A DNA stretch of 64,000 nt, from positions 22,376,552-22,440,551 of the forward strand of contig OX463832.1 of NCBI GenBank assembly GCA_949825045.1, given 5' to 3'. The notes beneath the pieces are model-generated. The model made no database searches. It was not told where the DNA came from and saw only the letters and a list, made by a program, of their open reading frames with translations. Shown in pieces: positions 1 through 10,698 of this stretch (positions are counted from its first letter, which is position 1; each line of letters opens with the position of its first letter). The stretch is from Argyresthia goedartella (taxonomy: Eukaryota > Arthropoda > Insecta > Lepidoptera > Argyresthiidae). Position numbers and translations under genes: made by a program.

Positions 1-2340
1 GAATAGAGTATTAATTAAGTTTAAAATTAAAAAAGATACCTATATTAGTAGATAAATATCCTAGAAGAAGAATAGAGTATTAATTAAGTTTAAAATTAAA
101 AAAGATACCTATATTAGTAGATAAATCCTAGAAGAAGAATAGAGTATTAATTAAGTTTAAAATTAAAAAAGATACCTATATTAGTAGATAAATCCTAGAA
201 GAAGAATAGAGTATTAATTAAGTTTAAAATTAAAAAAGATACCTATATTAGTAGATAAATATCCTAGAAGAAGAATAGAGTATTAATTCAGTTTAAAATT
301 AAAAAAGATACCTATATTAGTAGATAAATATCCTAGAAGAAGAATAGAGTATTAATTAAGTTTAAAATTAAAAAAGAAACCTATATTAGTAGATAAATCC
401 TAGAAGAAGAATAGAGTATTAATTAAGTTTAAAATTAAAAAAGATACCTATATTAGTAGATAAATATCCTAGAAGAAGAATAGAGTATTAATTCAGTTTA
501 AAATTAAAAAAGATACCTATATTAGTAGATAAATATCTTAGAAGAAGAATAGAGTATTAATTAAGTTTAAAATTAAAAAAGATACCTATATTAGTAGATA
601 AATATCCTAGAAGAAGAATAGAGTATTAATTCAGTTTAAAATTAAAAAAGATACCTATATTAGTAGATAAATATCCTAGAAGAAGAATAGAGTATTAATT
701 CAGTTTAAAATTAAAAAAGATACCTATATTAGTAGATAAATATCCTAGAAGAAGAATAGAGTATTAATTAAGTTTAAAATTAAAAAAGATACCTATATTA
801 GTAGATAAATATCCTAGAAGAAGAATAGAGTATTAATTAAGTTTAAAATTAAAAAAGATACCTATATTAGTAGATAAATATCCTAGAAGAAGAATAGAGT
901 ATTAATTAAGTTTAAAATTAAAAAAGATACCTATATTAGTAGATAAATATCCTAGAAGAAGAATAGAGTATTAATTAAGTTTAAAATTAAAAAAGATACC
1001 TATATTAGTAGATAAATATCCTAGAAGAAGAATAGAGTATTAATTAAGTTTAAAATTAAAAAAGATACCTATATTAGTAGATAAATATCCTAGAAGAAGA
1101 ATAGAGTATTAATTCAGTTTAAAATTAAAAAAGATACCTATATTAGTAGATAAATATCCTAGAAGAAGAATAGAGTATTAATTAAGTTTAAAATTAAAAA
1201 AGATACCTATATTAGTAGATAAATATCCTAGAAGAAGAATAGAGTATTAATTCAGTTTAAAATTAAAAAAGATACCTATATTAGTAGATAAATATCCTAG
1301 AAGAAGAATAGAGTATTAATTCAGTTTAAAATTAAAAAAGATACCTATATTAGTAGATAAATATCCTAGAAGAAGAATAGAGTATTAATTCAGTTTAAAA
1401 TTAAAAAAGATACCTATATTAGTAGATAAATATCCTAGAAGAAGAATAGAGTATTAATTAAGTTTAAAATTAAAAAAGATACCTATATTAGTAGATAAAT
1501 ATCCTAGAAGAAGAATAGAGTATTAATTCAGTTTAAAATTAAAAAAGATACATATATTAGTAGATAAATATCCTAGAAGAAGAATAGAGTATTAATTAAG
1601 TTTAAAATTAAAAAAGATACCTATATTAGTAGATAAATATCCTAGAAGAAGAATAGAGTATTAATTCAGTTTAAAATTAAAAAAGATACCTATATTAGTA
1701 GATAAATATCCTAGAAGAAGAATAGAGTATTAATTCAGTTTAAAATTAAAAAAGATACCTATATTAGTAGATAAATATCCTAGAAGAAGAATAGAGTATT
1801 AATTCAGTTTAAAATTAAAAAAGATACCTATATTAGTAGATAAATATCCTAGAAGAAGAATAGAGTATTAATTCAGTTTAAAATTAAAAAAAGATACCTA
1901 TATTAGTAGATAAATATCCTAGAAGAAGAATAGAGTATTAATTAAGTTTAAAATTAAAAAAGATACCTATATTAGTAGATAAATATCCTAGAAGAAGAAT
2001 AGAGTATTAATTAAGTTTAAAATTAAAAAAGATACCTATATTAGTAGATAAATATCCTAGAAGAAGAATAGAGTATTAATTCAGTTTAAAATTAAAAAAG
2101 ATACATATATTAGTAGATAAATATCCTAGAAGAAGAATAGAGTATTAATTAAGTTTAAAATTAAAAAAGATACCTATATTAGTAGATAAATATCCTAGAA
2201 GAAGAATAGAGTATTAATTCAGTTTAAAATTAAAAAAGATACCTATATTAGTAGATAAATATCCTAGAAGAAGAATAGAGTATTAATTAAGTTTAAAATT
2301 AAAAAAGATACCTATATTAGTACATAAATATCCTAGAAGA
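1..2340. repeat. 69-bp satellite array, 34 tandem copies
   Basis: The block is made of 34 head-to-tail units, each beginning GAATAGAGTATTAATT. The unit is 69 bp; copies 2, 3 and 6 lack an AT dinucleotide (67 bp) and copy 28 has an extra A (70 bp). The main polymorphism is AATTAAG versus AATTCAG. Rarer marks are GATACATAT (copies 23 and 31), GAAACC (copy 6), ATCTTAG (copy 8) and TACATAAAT (last copy). Every frame of the unit contains stops, so it does not encode protein. The array touches the left window edge and probably continues beyond it. Copies are nearly identical, so homogenisation is recent. Confidence 0.97.
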
Positions 2341-2440
2341 TATAACTCACTTCGTGTAGGTGTGTGTGTGGTATGTTTGTGTCTGAGCGTGTGAGTGTGA
2401 GTGAGATTTTAGATAAGGGGTGTGTGAGGGTGTAAGTACC
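2341..2440. repeat. GT-rich low-complexity flank of the satellite
   Basis: Just after the last satellite unit comes a stretch rich in GTGTGTG and GTGAGTG. It is simple sequence with no coding potential. Confidence 0.6.
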
Positions 2441-2514
2441 TCACTCATTCTGATTTATTTGAGATTAGTTCTTCTGTTTCATCATAGGATTTGTGCATTA
2501 GCCAGTCAATAATT

Positions 2515-2790
2515 ACTTTTTACAGTATTTATATCTGGCTCAACATAGATCTTGGTGTTAATAATTTTGTAATTATTTATTGATGCTTATTAATTATAAT
2601 AAATTATATTGTTATATTTGTATTAGTTATGCACAAGCAATTTTTAAAAGAGATCTAAAAATCAATCTGTGGGAGTTTCTACGCCCTGCTTCTCCCACAG
2701 CGGTCCAATGTAGAGAAGTGGCAAAAAATTACGATTGCTAAGTATATGTAAATATCTACAGTAATAAAGACATTTGGAATTTGGAATTTA
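2515..2790 (+). mobile_element. LINE 3' tail, hairpin family copy 1
   Basis: It shares a long untranslated tail with copies at 42955, 54355 (minus), 61030 and 61380. The shared order is CTGGCTCAACA, AAAAGAGATCTAAAA, a CTGTGGGAG...CTCCCACAG hairpin, GGTCCAATGTAGAGAAG, then AATAAAGACATTTGG, which includes a polyadenylation signal. The copy at 60814 carries coding sequence just upstream, which marks this as the 3' end of a LINE. This copy keeps none of the coding part. Confidence 0.75.
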
Positions 2791-3103
2791 GTCAAAAGAT
2801 TTCATTGGGAAAATGTGCAATTCTTTGTTAGCCAAATTATATAATTTTTATTATTGATTTTTATATTGCCTATAAGCGTATTCTGTACAGAAAGCACAGG
2901 GGCTACATTGTGTTTTCTTCTTCTTTTTGTTTGTTTATCCTGTGATAGCCGCCTCTGTGGACGCAATTTGTGTTAGCCTCCTTAGTAGGTATACAAAGCT
3001 ATTTATTTTACAGCATTGTTTCTCGTCGTGAAGCTTCCATCCACAATGGTGGTCTAAGCGTAGTCCAAGTCTAAAATCCAATCTAAGGACTCTTCACTAA
3101 AAT
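2791..3103. other. no recognised feature
   Basis: AT-rich sequence without a long reading frame or a match to another repeat in the window. It lies between a LINE tail and a MITE. Confidence 0.4.
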
Positions 3104-3105
3104 TA

Positions 3106-3632
3106 TACAAGGTGACATTCAATTGGCAGACCATATTTTGACCATATAGTACCCATAATTACGAACAACTTTCCCTAAGAACCATATGGTCGCAAACGAA
3201 AAAAATATTTGGGTCTTCAACAGTAACTTGTCTGATTAATCAGCTGATCGCAGCCATATGGCGTAAGTCGTCTGAGCTATGAACTTCATATGGACTTTTA
3301 CGTTTGATACCTTGCACCAGCTTCATCTGTCGAATTGGTATCACGCAAGCAGCACCATAATGGAGGCCAAACCCAAGCTCATTGAATGAAGCCTAGAAGC
3401 CTTCCGTGATACCCCGCAATCGGTGAAATTGTATGAGCATGAGATGAACCATAGACACACGCTATGAACTTCAGAGAGTTACGCCATAAGGCTGCGGGTC
3501 AATGTAGTGAGGGACGTTTTTTTTTCTGTTGTGACCAAATGCTTCTTATAGAAAGTTGTTTATAATTATGGGTCAGTACCCATGAGAGTTAATTCCCCAA
3601 AATATGGTCAGCTAATTAAATGTCACCTTGTA
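3106..3632. mobile_element. MITE-1, TA-flanked, about 100-bp inverted termini
   Basis: The left end TACAAGGTGACATT and the right end AATGTCACCTTGTA are complementary. The complementarity continues inward about 100 bases through GACCATATTTT, CATAATTA and CAACTTTC. A TA dinucleotide flanks each end, as expected for a Tc1/mariner-type insertion. The interior has no transposase reading frame, so the element is non-autonomous. Related copies are at 9030 and 58165. Confidence 0.8.
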
Positions 3633-3649
3633 TACGTTTAGCCCATGTC

Positions 3650-3980
3650 ATCTCGCGGTCCCCACAAAACCAACAACACCGAATTTGTTAAAATCTGTCG
3701 AGCCGTTTGGGCTGTAGCGTTTTTTTTTTATTTGAAACCCCCATCTCCAAAATTTAAAAAAAAAATCCAGAAATTGAAATGGAGGAGTCCATTTTGAAAA
3801 ATTTCGAAAAAATGAATCGACAAAAAAGCCAAATAATTATCGAACCTCACGAAATTTCACGAGAATGGGCCAAAAATGTGACCTGTAGAGGGAGAACAGT
3901 CCGACAGACATCCAGACATACATACCAAAGAATTTTCGCCCAGGCTGTAACGGTGACGCAGCGCACGCTCGGTCAATAAC
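3650..3980 (-). mobile_element. REP-R element, partial
   Basis: Read on the minus strand it starts at GACCGAGCGTGCGCTGCG and continues through GGGCGAAAATTC, GTCTGTCGGACTG and TCTCGTGAAATTT, the order seen in the other REP-R copies (9255, 22040, 39380, 46800). The 66-codon open stretch inside it is a by-product of the repeat and not a gene. No transposase or reverse transcriptase is visible. Confidence 0.6.
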
Positions 3981-3984
3981 AGAA

Positions 3985-4353
3985 AAAAAAGGGTCAAGTG
4001 CGAGTCTGACTCGCGCACGAAGGGTTCCGTACCACCGTACAATGGTAGGGATGGTGTGGAGTGAATAGTTTGGATTTTACACAGCAAAATGTTGTTTACA
4101 AAGTTATTGGTGCGGCTACTTTCCCACTCCATGTACGTAACCAGCTGCATTCATAAGTTTGTATGTGGTATTGAAAGAATTGTTGTATGGGAGCCCCCTT
4201 AAATATTGATTTTATTCTGTTTTTTAGTATCTATTGTTATAGCGGCAACAGAAATACATCATCTGTGAAAATTTCAACTGTCTTACTATCACGGTTCATG
4301 AGATACAGCCTGGTGACAGACGGACGGACGGACGGACGGACGGACAGCGGAGG
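3985..4353 (+). mobile_element. REP-P element, short subtype
   Basis: It begins GGTCAAGTGCGAGTC, then GAAGGGTTCCGTACC, and ends in a GGAC microsatellite followed by CAGCGGAGGCTTAGTAA. The final GGAACCCT module of other copies is missing. The middle shares AAAGTTATTGGTGCGGC with REP-R. I know this as an abundant lepidopteran interspersed repeat but cannot give its transposon class. Confidence 0.7.
4318..4345. repeat. (GGAC)n microsatellite inside REP-P
   Basis: About seven GGAC units in tandem. The same position in other REP-P copies (7336, 10389, 27500, 47040 on the opposite strand) holds GGAC, GGAT or GTCT/GTCC repeats of different lengths, so this is a built-in, length-variable microsatellite. 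Confidence 0.85.
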
Positions 4354-4925
4354 CTTAGTAAACGAACGCAATTAGAACTGCTGGGTAGAAATGATTTCGG
4401 GGTATACAAACATCGCCCTCGGCGGTGCAGGGTGGGCTCAAGTATTTCCTGCGGACGTGGGCAACTCTTCCCGTTACACACGGCTATCAGGTAATTGTAT
4501 TGTAGCCATTACCCCAACTAAAAAGTCGCACGACAGAGCGTGTCGGCGCCACGTGACCGAGTGGCAATCACGTGACACCGTTACGTTAGTCATGAAAGTG
4601 GCCCAGTTAGCAATGGCACAAGTTTTGCCATGAAGTTTTAACTTGACAAAGCTGTTTCGTTTTCATTCGCTCGGCAAAACCTTGCTTAGACTCGCGACGC
4701 TGTCCCCAAAAAGTCGCAGATCATCGTCCCGCGGCGCCGGCACGAACATCTTAATTTGATGTTTTAACACGATGTAAAACTCGCCCCCATCAACCATTAG
4801 CCGCTTTTTGGAACAAAAACTGAAACCTTTGCCCCATTGCGTCCGGCAGTAGCGGATCCAGGGGGGGGGGGGGGGGGGGCTGAAGCGCTCGAGCCTGCCA
4901 AGATATCTAAGTTCTCCCCCGTGAC
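4354..4925. other. no gene recognised; contains a 19-base G run
   Basis: Moderately GC-rich sequence with short open frames on both strands but no recognisable protein. The uninterrupted run of 19 G residues at 4861-4879 follows AGTAGCGGATCCA and is the longest homopolymer noted. Confidence 0.5.
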
Positions 4926-5105
4926 AATTAATAATAATAATAATAATACCTTGGACACCTTTTACACACATTGATCTAGCCCCAAACTAGGATTCCCTGT
5001 ATCTTGGGTACTAGACAACGATAAACATACTTATATAGATAAATATTATACTTAGATAGATAAACAACCATGACTAGGGTACAAACATCCGTTCTCATCA
5101 AACAA
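4926..5105 (-). mobile_element. SINE-A, 5'-truncated
   Basis: On the plus strand an AAT microsatellite leads into ACCTTGGACACC, then AAACTAGGATTCCCTG and ACATCCGTTCTCATC. This is the body and tail of SINE-A read backwards. The tRNA-like head is absent, a typical 5' truncation. Confidence 0.85.
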
Positions 5106-5162
5106 ACAAAATTGGTTGTAAACTTGATTTTATTTTAATGATGGCCAGTTTCACAATGTGAC

Positions 5163-5513
5163 AGTCCTATAATATAGTGGTTAATGTGACTGCCACATAA
5201 TGGAGGGCATTAATACTCGAAAGTGTGTTTATGAAACGAGCCGGCATTGTGACTTTGATCATTGCTCTGCAGTTGTTTAGCATGTTCAGTAGTACCAACT
5301 TCACAGACAAACTAGGGGCGGCACGCAGGCGGGCGTCGGCACTCGAAATTTTAATGTCATAATTTGATAAATTTTGGTACATTATGGTCATAATGTATCA
5401 ATATTCAGATAAGAAATGAGTTTTTACATAAAATTGTATCATTATTCTTGTCGTAACGTGTGGTTTTTGGACGCAGTAAAGAAGGTTTATGATACGTGTC
5501 TAGATAAAATAAT
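5163..5513 (+). mobile_element. REP-E element, diverged copy
   Basis: It shares TGGAGGGCATTAA, TATGAAACGAGCCG, the GGCACGCAGGCGGGCG block and a palindrome around CATTATGGTCATAATG with the copies at 59233, 60218 and 62132. The long internal hairpin of those copies is mostly lost here. It ends with TATGATACGTGTCTAG. Confidence 0.75.
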
Positions 5514-5516
5514 CAA

Positions 5517-5746
5517 TAAACAAATGTCTTATACAAATCGAACTAGGGCCATAGTAAGCTCAAGAAGGCTTGTGTGTAGACGACGATATATTTAATAGAG
5601 ATAAATACTTATGTAAATACATAGAAAACATAGCTAAGAAACAAATATTCATGGTCGTCACACAAATATTTGCCCTTACCGGGATTCGAACCCAGGACCG
5701 TCATCTTCGTAGGCAGGGTCACTACCCGCAAGGCTAAACCGGTCGG
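5517..5746 (-). mobile_element. SINE-B copy
   Basis: On the minus strand a tRNA-like head (GACCGGTTTAGCC...GGGTTCGAATCCC, the latter a good Pol III B box) is followed by GCAAATATTTGTG and a tail with TATATCGTCGTCTA and AAGCCTTCTTGAGC. It differs from SINE-A in the A-box half but shares the GTGACCCTGCCTACGAAG stretch. Confidence 0.8.
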
Positions 5747-5847
5747 CCTTGTGACTAGTGTTATCTATAACAAATTGTATGATTAATCTTATCCGGACAT
5801 CCTAAAATAGGCACATAAACTTATATCGAATCGTTTTATAATAAATT

Positions 5848-6104
5848 GACGACCCGAATGGCCGCGTCGGCAGTGACCCTGCCTAGGGAGCCAAGGGTCC
5901 CGGGTTCGAGTCCCGGTGGGACAAATATTTGTTTGATGAGAACGGATGTTTGTATCCTAGTCATGGTTGTTTATCTATCTAAGCATAATATTATCTATTT
6001 GTATCCAATTATTATTATTATTTGTACCCAAGATACAGGGAATCCTAGTTAGGGGCTAGATCAATGTGTGTAAATAGTGTCCAAGGTATTATTATTATTA
6101 TTAT
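5848..6104 (+). mobile_element. SINE-A, full length
   Basis: The tRNA-like head runs from GACGACCCGAATGGCCG to GGGTTCGAGTCCC (B box). The body contains GATGAGAACGGATG and GATACAGGGAATCCTAG, and the tail is an ATT microsatellite. Length near 257 bp. It has an extra internal ATT run near 6011. A short open frame here is repeat sequence. Confidence 0.92.
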
Positions 6105-6702
6105 AATCTAAGGGTGAAATCGTCATCAAATTACTAACTTTATAAGTATAAGTAAAGTTACATAGCCTCAGTGGGGTCAACCCGGGTCAAACGAGAATCC
6201 TAGATACACTCCTGGCCCCAGCAAAAAGAAAATTCGCCAGGTCATTGCCCCCTACAGACGCTTTCGTAACTCAATCCACCGGAGAGCTGCGCACAAAAAA
6301 CAACTCTAATCTCTAGCACGTACGGTATACATTTCTCCAATGCCTGAAAGACGGAAGGTACAACTTCACAAACAAAATTCGACCTTAAATTCAAATCGTT
6401 ACAACTGAAATGTGTAAGATATAGGATTATCTACGGAAAGGTTAAAGTGCAGTGGAATTTCGTCCATATGTGGAGGGTGTAAAGTGGTTTACTGCTTGCG
6501 AAGGGTCGCGATACATTTTCGGGTGTGCCGCTAAATATATACAGGGTGGCTCTGAATTTTTGATGTTACTGTTCGCAGTATGTTTTAGCAACACTTTGGA
6601 TTTTACTCAAACATGTTTGGCTCAAGGTACAATAAAGAAGGTAATGTGCAGAGTTTTGGCGGCAAATCCAAGCTACGTCATTTCCATCCATCAGATCAAT
6701 AA
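6105..6702. other. no recognised feature
   Basis: No repeat family, RNA or gene is recognised. A 120-codon frame at 6452-6814 runs into the next REP-P element, has no recognisable domain, and is treated as chance. Confidence 0.4.
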
Positions 6703-7403
6703 AAACCGGTCAAGTGCGAGTCGAACTCTCACACGAAGGGTTCCATACCACTGTGCACGGGTAAACGTAAAACGACAGTCTTTTGCACGAGTGTACCTTT
6801 ATAATTATAAATAATAAAATATTAAATAGTAGGACTACTTTCAAGCCATCGAAACATTGAAAAAGAGTTGTGTGTATGTAGTATGTAAGTATCAATACTT
6901 ACATACTACTATGTACTCAGTATACGATACTCTTTGCTCATTGAAACCGGAAGTGGATAGAAATTGAGTAACTTATTTACAGAAATAAAATAAAATATGA
7001 TAAATAACTTAATTTTATTTATTATAATTCGAAAGAGCAATTATGAATCATATGATGACAAATTGTGTGAAAAAATAACTAAGCACAAACCTCAATACCT
7101 GCATTTAAAGATATTTTACGATAAGATCGGGTGAGTCCAATTTTCACCAATAAACAAATAAAAACAAAATGCCTAAGAAAATGGTCATACCAATAATTTC
7201 TTATATGGGTACTTCTTTTCATTCTTAAAAGCCGATATGTTTCATTATTTGCTGATATAGCGGCAAGCTAAATGCACGTTCTGTGAAAATTTCAGCTCTC
7301 TACCTATTTCGGTTGATCCGATAGAGCCCAGTGACGGACGGACGGACAGCGGAGGCTTAATAATAGGGTCCCGTTTAGCACCCTTCGGGTAAGGAACCCT
7401 GAC
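6703..7403 (+). mobile_element. REP-P element, long (700-bp) subtype
   Basis: It starts AACCGGTCAAGTGCGAG and GAAGGGTTCCATACC. The 500-bp interior is shared with copies at 25442 (minus) and 26876, including TTGCTCATTGAAACCGGAAG and GATAAGATCGGG. The end carries GGAC repeats, CAGCGGAGGCTTA and CACCCTTCGGGTAAGGAAC. No coding capacity is visible. Confidence 0.8.
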
Positions 7404-7449
7404 AATGAAATAGTGCCGATTTCCCGCCGCAACAAAAACAATTTCTCTG

Positions 7450-7640
7450 TCTTAAATATTTTATGTGTACTTAAGTTTATGTTTTAAGTACTTTTTGTTG
7501 TTCTTACATATTGCCTGCTACCGCTACTGCAGCATTTTGCTCTGATATTTGCAGTGCAAATCAGTATTTTTGATGTGCAGTTTAATATTTCCCTTTAATT
7601 AATGAAGACTTGTTTTGTAACAAATGGGGTTTAATTAAAG
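7450..7640 (+). mobile_element. REP-F element, partial
   Basis: It shares TGTGTACTTAAGTTTATG, TTTTTGTTGTTCTTACAT and a GCAGCATTTTGC...GATATTTGC stretch with the copies at 17320, 52440 (minus), 56145 and 60055 (minus). It continues with GATGTGCAGTTTAATATT, also seen near 60100 and 60780. Confidence 0.65.
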
Positions 7641-7830
7641 TCGGTTCATTCAAAAGTGTTACTTTAAATTAATAACAGACCGTAACGCCGTTTCCCATAT
7701 TTTGTAGCAGACGCACAATTATGCCCACATTTAGCCAGTAATTCAATACTGTTGCAGGGGCTAACCCAACGCCGAAGCTATGGAGATTAAAAGGAAACCC
7801 ACAATGTTTTCCATCACCGTTAGAACTTAA

Positions 7831-7938
7831 CCTCTTGAATACCACCGGCGTTAGCTACCCCCATTTTCCCTTATAGGTTTTAAATTAATTACGTTTCAAA
7901 ATCGCCGCCCGTTCCAACTACTCTCGGTTTTTGAGAGG
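7831..7938. mobile_element. MITE-5, TTAA-flanked (piggyBac-like)
   Basis: A 108-bp element bounded by TTAA on both sides (7827-7830 and 7939-7942). Its ends read CCTCTTGAA and TTTTGAGAGG, short inverted termini. A TTAA target duplication is diagnostic of piggyBac-type transposition. Related copies are at 14482 and 38722. It is too short to encode anything. Confidence 0.75.
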
Positions 7939-7961
7939 TTAAGATATATTACTTATTTATA

Positions 7962-8188
7962 CAGATGTAGTGAATAATCCTTTCCTTTCGTATTTTCTCG
8001 GAAATGTTCGTTTTTGTCTTACTAAACGTCGTCGTCTTTGTCATTTGACATTGATAAATAAAGTATGCGATTTATTTGATACCTACACGTAATTTAATAA
8101 TACAGTAATTCATAGACACATCGGCACCATTCGGGTGTTATCGTTGTCCCGAGTTTTGCCGATAGGAAAGGATTATTCACTACATCTG
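7962..8188. mobile_element. MITE with 24-bp inverted termini and TA flanks
   Basis: CAGATGTAGTGAATAATCC at the left is repeated inverted at the right end (GGATTATTCACTACATCTG), extended by CTTTCC on the inner side. A TA flanks each end. This fits a Tc1/mariner-type MITE of 227 bp. Confidence 0.8.
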
Positions 8189-8242
8189 TACCCGATTCGA
8201 ACAAACATTGCTGATTTAATTGGAATTTATTTTTTACAGAAC

Positions 8243-8512
8243 AATGTAAAATACGATTAAATCAGTTAACGATTCGGCCAACCTCGGACATTGTCGTGAA
8301 TCCCTCATTTCTCTCCCTCTCTCTCATTTCTTAGGTCTACCTGTTAGTAATGTCATCTTGGCAGGTGCTATACATTGCGTTTATGATACTTCAAATTGAA
8401 TGCTACCTAAAAGAAATCGCGGTAATGTATTTCGTGTCATTTCCGTCTCCGGATTTAGGCGGTGATATCCGAGAGAAGCCGAGTCTTTAACTGATTTTAA
8501 TCGTATTGTACA
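8243..8512. mobile_element. MITE with about 44-bp imperfect inverted termini
   Basis: Left ATACGATTAAATCAGTTAA and right TTAACTGATTTTAATCGTAT are inverted. The match continues into CGATTCGGCC...CTCGGA versus TCCGAGAGAAGCCGAG. The interior has a CT-rich run and no reading frame. No clear target duplication was identified. Confidence 0.65.
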
Positions 8513-8514
8513 TA

Positions 8515-9028
8515 ACGTATCGTGCAGAGCGTTGGCGGGAAAACCACGCTACGTCACAAACATTTTTTTTTCAGTTCAATGAAAATGACGTACCTCCACA
8601 GAGCCCGCTACTGTTCAGCGTTTAGGCAGGCTAAGGAACAGATGACGGCGGCGTGAATATCAACCATCTTACAGGTTTTTTTACCGGACAACAGCGATGA
8701 CAAACGGAGGTTATGTGTTTGACCGGTATGTATGTATGTTCATTTGTCCCACCAGAACGTCTAAACTGCTTATCGGAATTTGACAAATGAAGTATAGTTA
8801 AAAGCGTACTGATCAGCCGCTGGTTATGAGATATGTGACGTTACACTAAATTCAATAGCCCTCTAGAGACCATAAAGTACTGCATTCAAAATATTTTTGT
8901 TGAACAGGGTTGTGTTGGGTACCAAATAAAAGGGCTTAGGCGGAATATTATAAAGATTTAAACGATTGACTTCATATTCTAGAGCGCGATGTTTTAGTAG
9001 TCAGGTTATAGTTTTTGAAGTTATTGTT
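8515..9028. other. no gene recognised
   Basis: Degenerate repeat-like text (for example ATGTATGTATGTTCATTTG and TAAAAGGGCTTAGG) without ends I can define and without coding potential. Confidence 0.35.
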
Positions 9029-9029
9029 G

Positions 9030-9235
9030 TATGTACAAGATGACATTTAATTAGCTGACCATATTTCGGGGAATGATAGCACCGATAATTATGAACAACT
9101 TTCCCAAAGAAACATATGGTCGCAAATGAAAAATATTTTTCGTCCCTCAGTACATTGACCCGCGATTCTTGAGGAAAGTTGTTCTCATAATAATGGGTAC
9201 TATCACTCTCTAAAATATGGTAAGTTATAATATAC
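9030..9235. mobile_element. MITE-1 copy 2, short and decayed
   Basis: The left end TACAAGATGACATTTAATT and the inverted right half (AAAGTTGTTCTCATAATAATG, AAAATATGGTAAGTTA) follow MITE-1 at 3106. The right terminus has decayed. Confidence 0.6.
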
Positions 9236-9254
9236 GTAACTGAGCATAAGTCAA

Positions 9255-9480
9255 CTCATAAACCGAGCGAGCGAAGCGTCCAGTTTCGAGATTGTCCAAA
9301 AATGCTTTTGTCGGTCGGTCTGTCTGTCTGTTCTCGCGTACAGGTCGCATTTTCCGACCGATTTTGATGAAAATTAGCACTCAAGTTCCTTGATTAAATT
9401 TAACATTTTAATCAATCGCCATTTTCTATTGTGGGGGGAGGGGAGAGGGGGAAAGGGGGTAAGTTATCTGTAGCGTTAGT
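9255..9480 (+). mobile_element. REP-R element head
   Basis: It starts CCGAGCGAGCGAAGCGTCC and proceeds to GTCTGTCTGTCTG and ACAGGTCGCATTTTCCG, the standard REP-R opening. The 3' half present in the copies at 32140 and 51651 is missing. Confidence 0.65.
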
Positions 9481-10020
9481 TATCGACGGATTTCAATCAA
9501 TTTTGAGAGGCACACTATAGTACATTGTTGCCCAGGTATAGAAAGTAAGCAATAGATGAGTTAGTTCGCGGGCCGAGCCGCAGGTGAGGCCCGCGAAGAT
9601 GCGAGTCCATCTATTGCACTTTCTACCGAGGCATTTACTATGTGCTTTTCACGCCTAATGTGAGGAAATAAAACAGGTTGAGTACACGGTATAATACACA
9701 GTTTAATTAAAAGTAATATTGATATTCGCATTAGGGCAGTTGTGGAATGACAAGGAAATCCCGCCATTTCAAGCTTTTTTACTCACTAATTTGGTGTATG
9801 AATTTAGAACACACCAATATATTCGACCTACTTCTTAATGCTATTCAACCTTCTTGCACAAAAAATACTCGCCAATTTCTAGTGCAAAGAATACTAAACA
9901 TATACAAACTCCTTGTAAAAACGCACACAAATGTAATGTTGCTCTAATAATTTGTTATTTTCTGAACGAGTTACTAATGTCAAAAATAATCGACCAATAG
10001 CAGAGTAGAAAGTAATAAAA
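9481..10020. other. no recognised feature
   Basis: Mixed AT-rich sequence with a short GC-rich patch near 9570. Small open frames exist on both strands without any recognisable protein. Confidence 0.35.
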
Positions 10021-10470
10021 TAAAACCGGTCAAGTGCGAGTCTAAATCGCGCACGAAGGGTTCCGTACCACCGTTCAATGGAAGCGATGGTGTGGAGTGA
10101 ATAGTTTGGATTTTACACAGCAAAATATTGTTTACAAAGTTATTGGTGCGGTTACTTTCACACTCCATGTACGTAACCAGGTGCATCCATAAGTTTGTAT
10201 GTGGTATTGTTGTATGGGAGCCCCCTTAAATATTTATTTTATCCTGTTTTTTAGTATTTGTTGTTATAGCGGCAACAGAAATACATAATCTGTGAAAATT
10301 TCAACTCTAGAGAGTTGAAATTGAAAAGAAAATGAAAAGAACCTAGCTAGCTAGAGCTAGCTAGGTTCTTGAGATACAGCCTGGTGACAGACGGACGGAC
10401 GGTCGGACGGACGGACAGCGAAGTCTTAGTAATAGGGTCCCGTTTGGAACCCTTCGGGTACGGAACCCTA
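10021..10470 (+). mobile_element. REP-P element, short subtype, with an internal palindrome
   Basis: A complete REP-P copy from AAACCGGTCAAGTGCGAG to GTACGGAACCCTA. At 10304-10372 the usual CTTACTATCACGGTTCATG is replaced by foreign sequence that includes an inverted repeat (AAGAACCTAGCTAGC / GCTAGCTAGGTTCTT). GGAC repeats follow at 10389. Confidence 0.85.
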
Positions 10471-10698
10471 AAAAAGGCCGCTAAACACTACATTTGACTT
10501 TGCAAATCTACATTGTTTGACTGTTTTTGAATTGTACTACTAAGAACTACTTTCTACTCTCATTTCAATCCATCTTTGGCCATATTTCCGAGCAGTGGCG
10601 TGAAAAGTAATTTATTCTACATAAGATGTTAAAAAAAAGTGGCAAGGGGGATAGGGGGGAAGTCTGCTGCAGCGTCATATATGGAGTATAGTTAAAGC

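Noticed and set aside
1..2340. Open reading through the satellite, since 69 is a multiple of three
   Set aside because: Each of the six frames has at least one stop in every unit.
5670..5746. Possible tRNA gene because of a good B box and acceptor-like ends
   Set aside because: It is the head of SINE-B, with the SINE body attached and other copies at 12820 and 44410; cloverleaf pairing is not intact.
6452..6814. 120-codon plus-strand frame
   Set aside because: Its 3' part lies in a REP-P element, no domain is recognisable, and no splice or start signal supports it.
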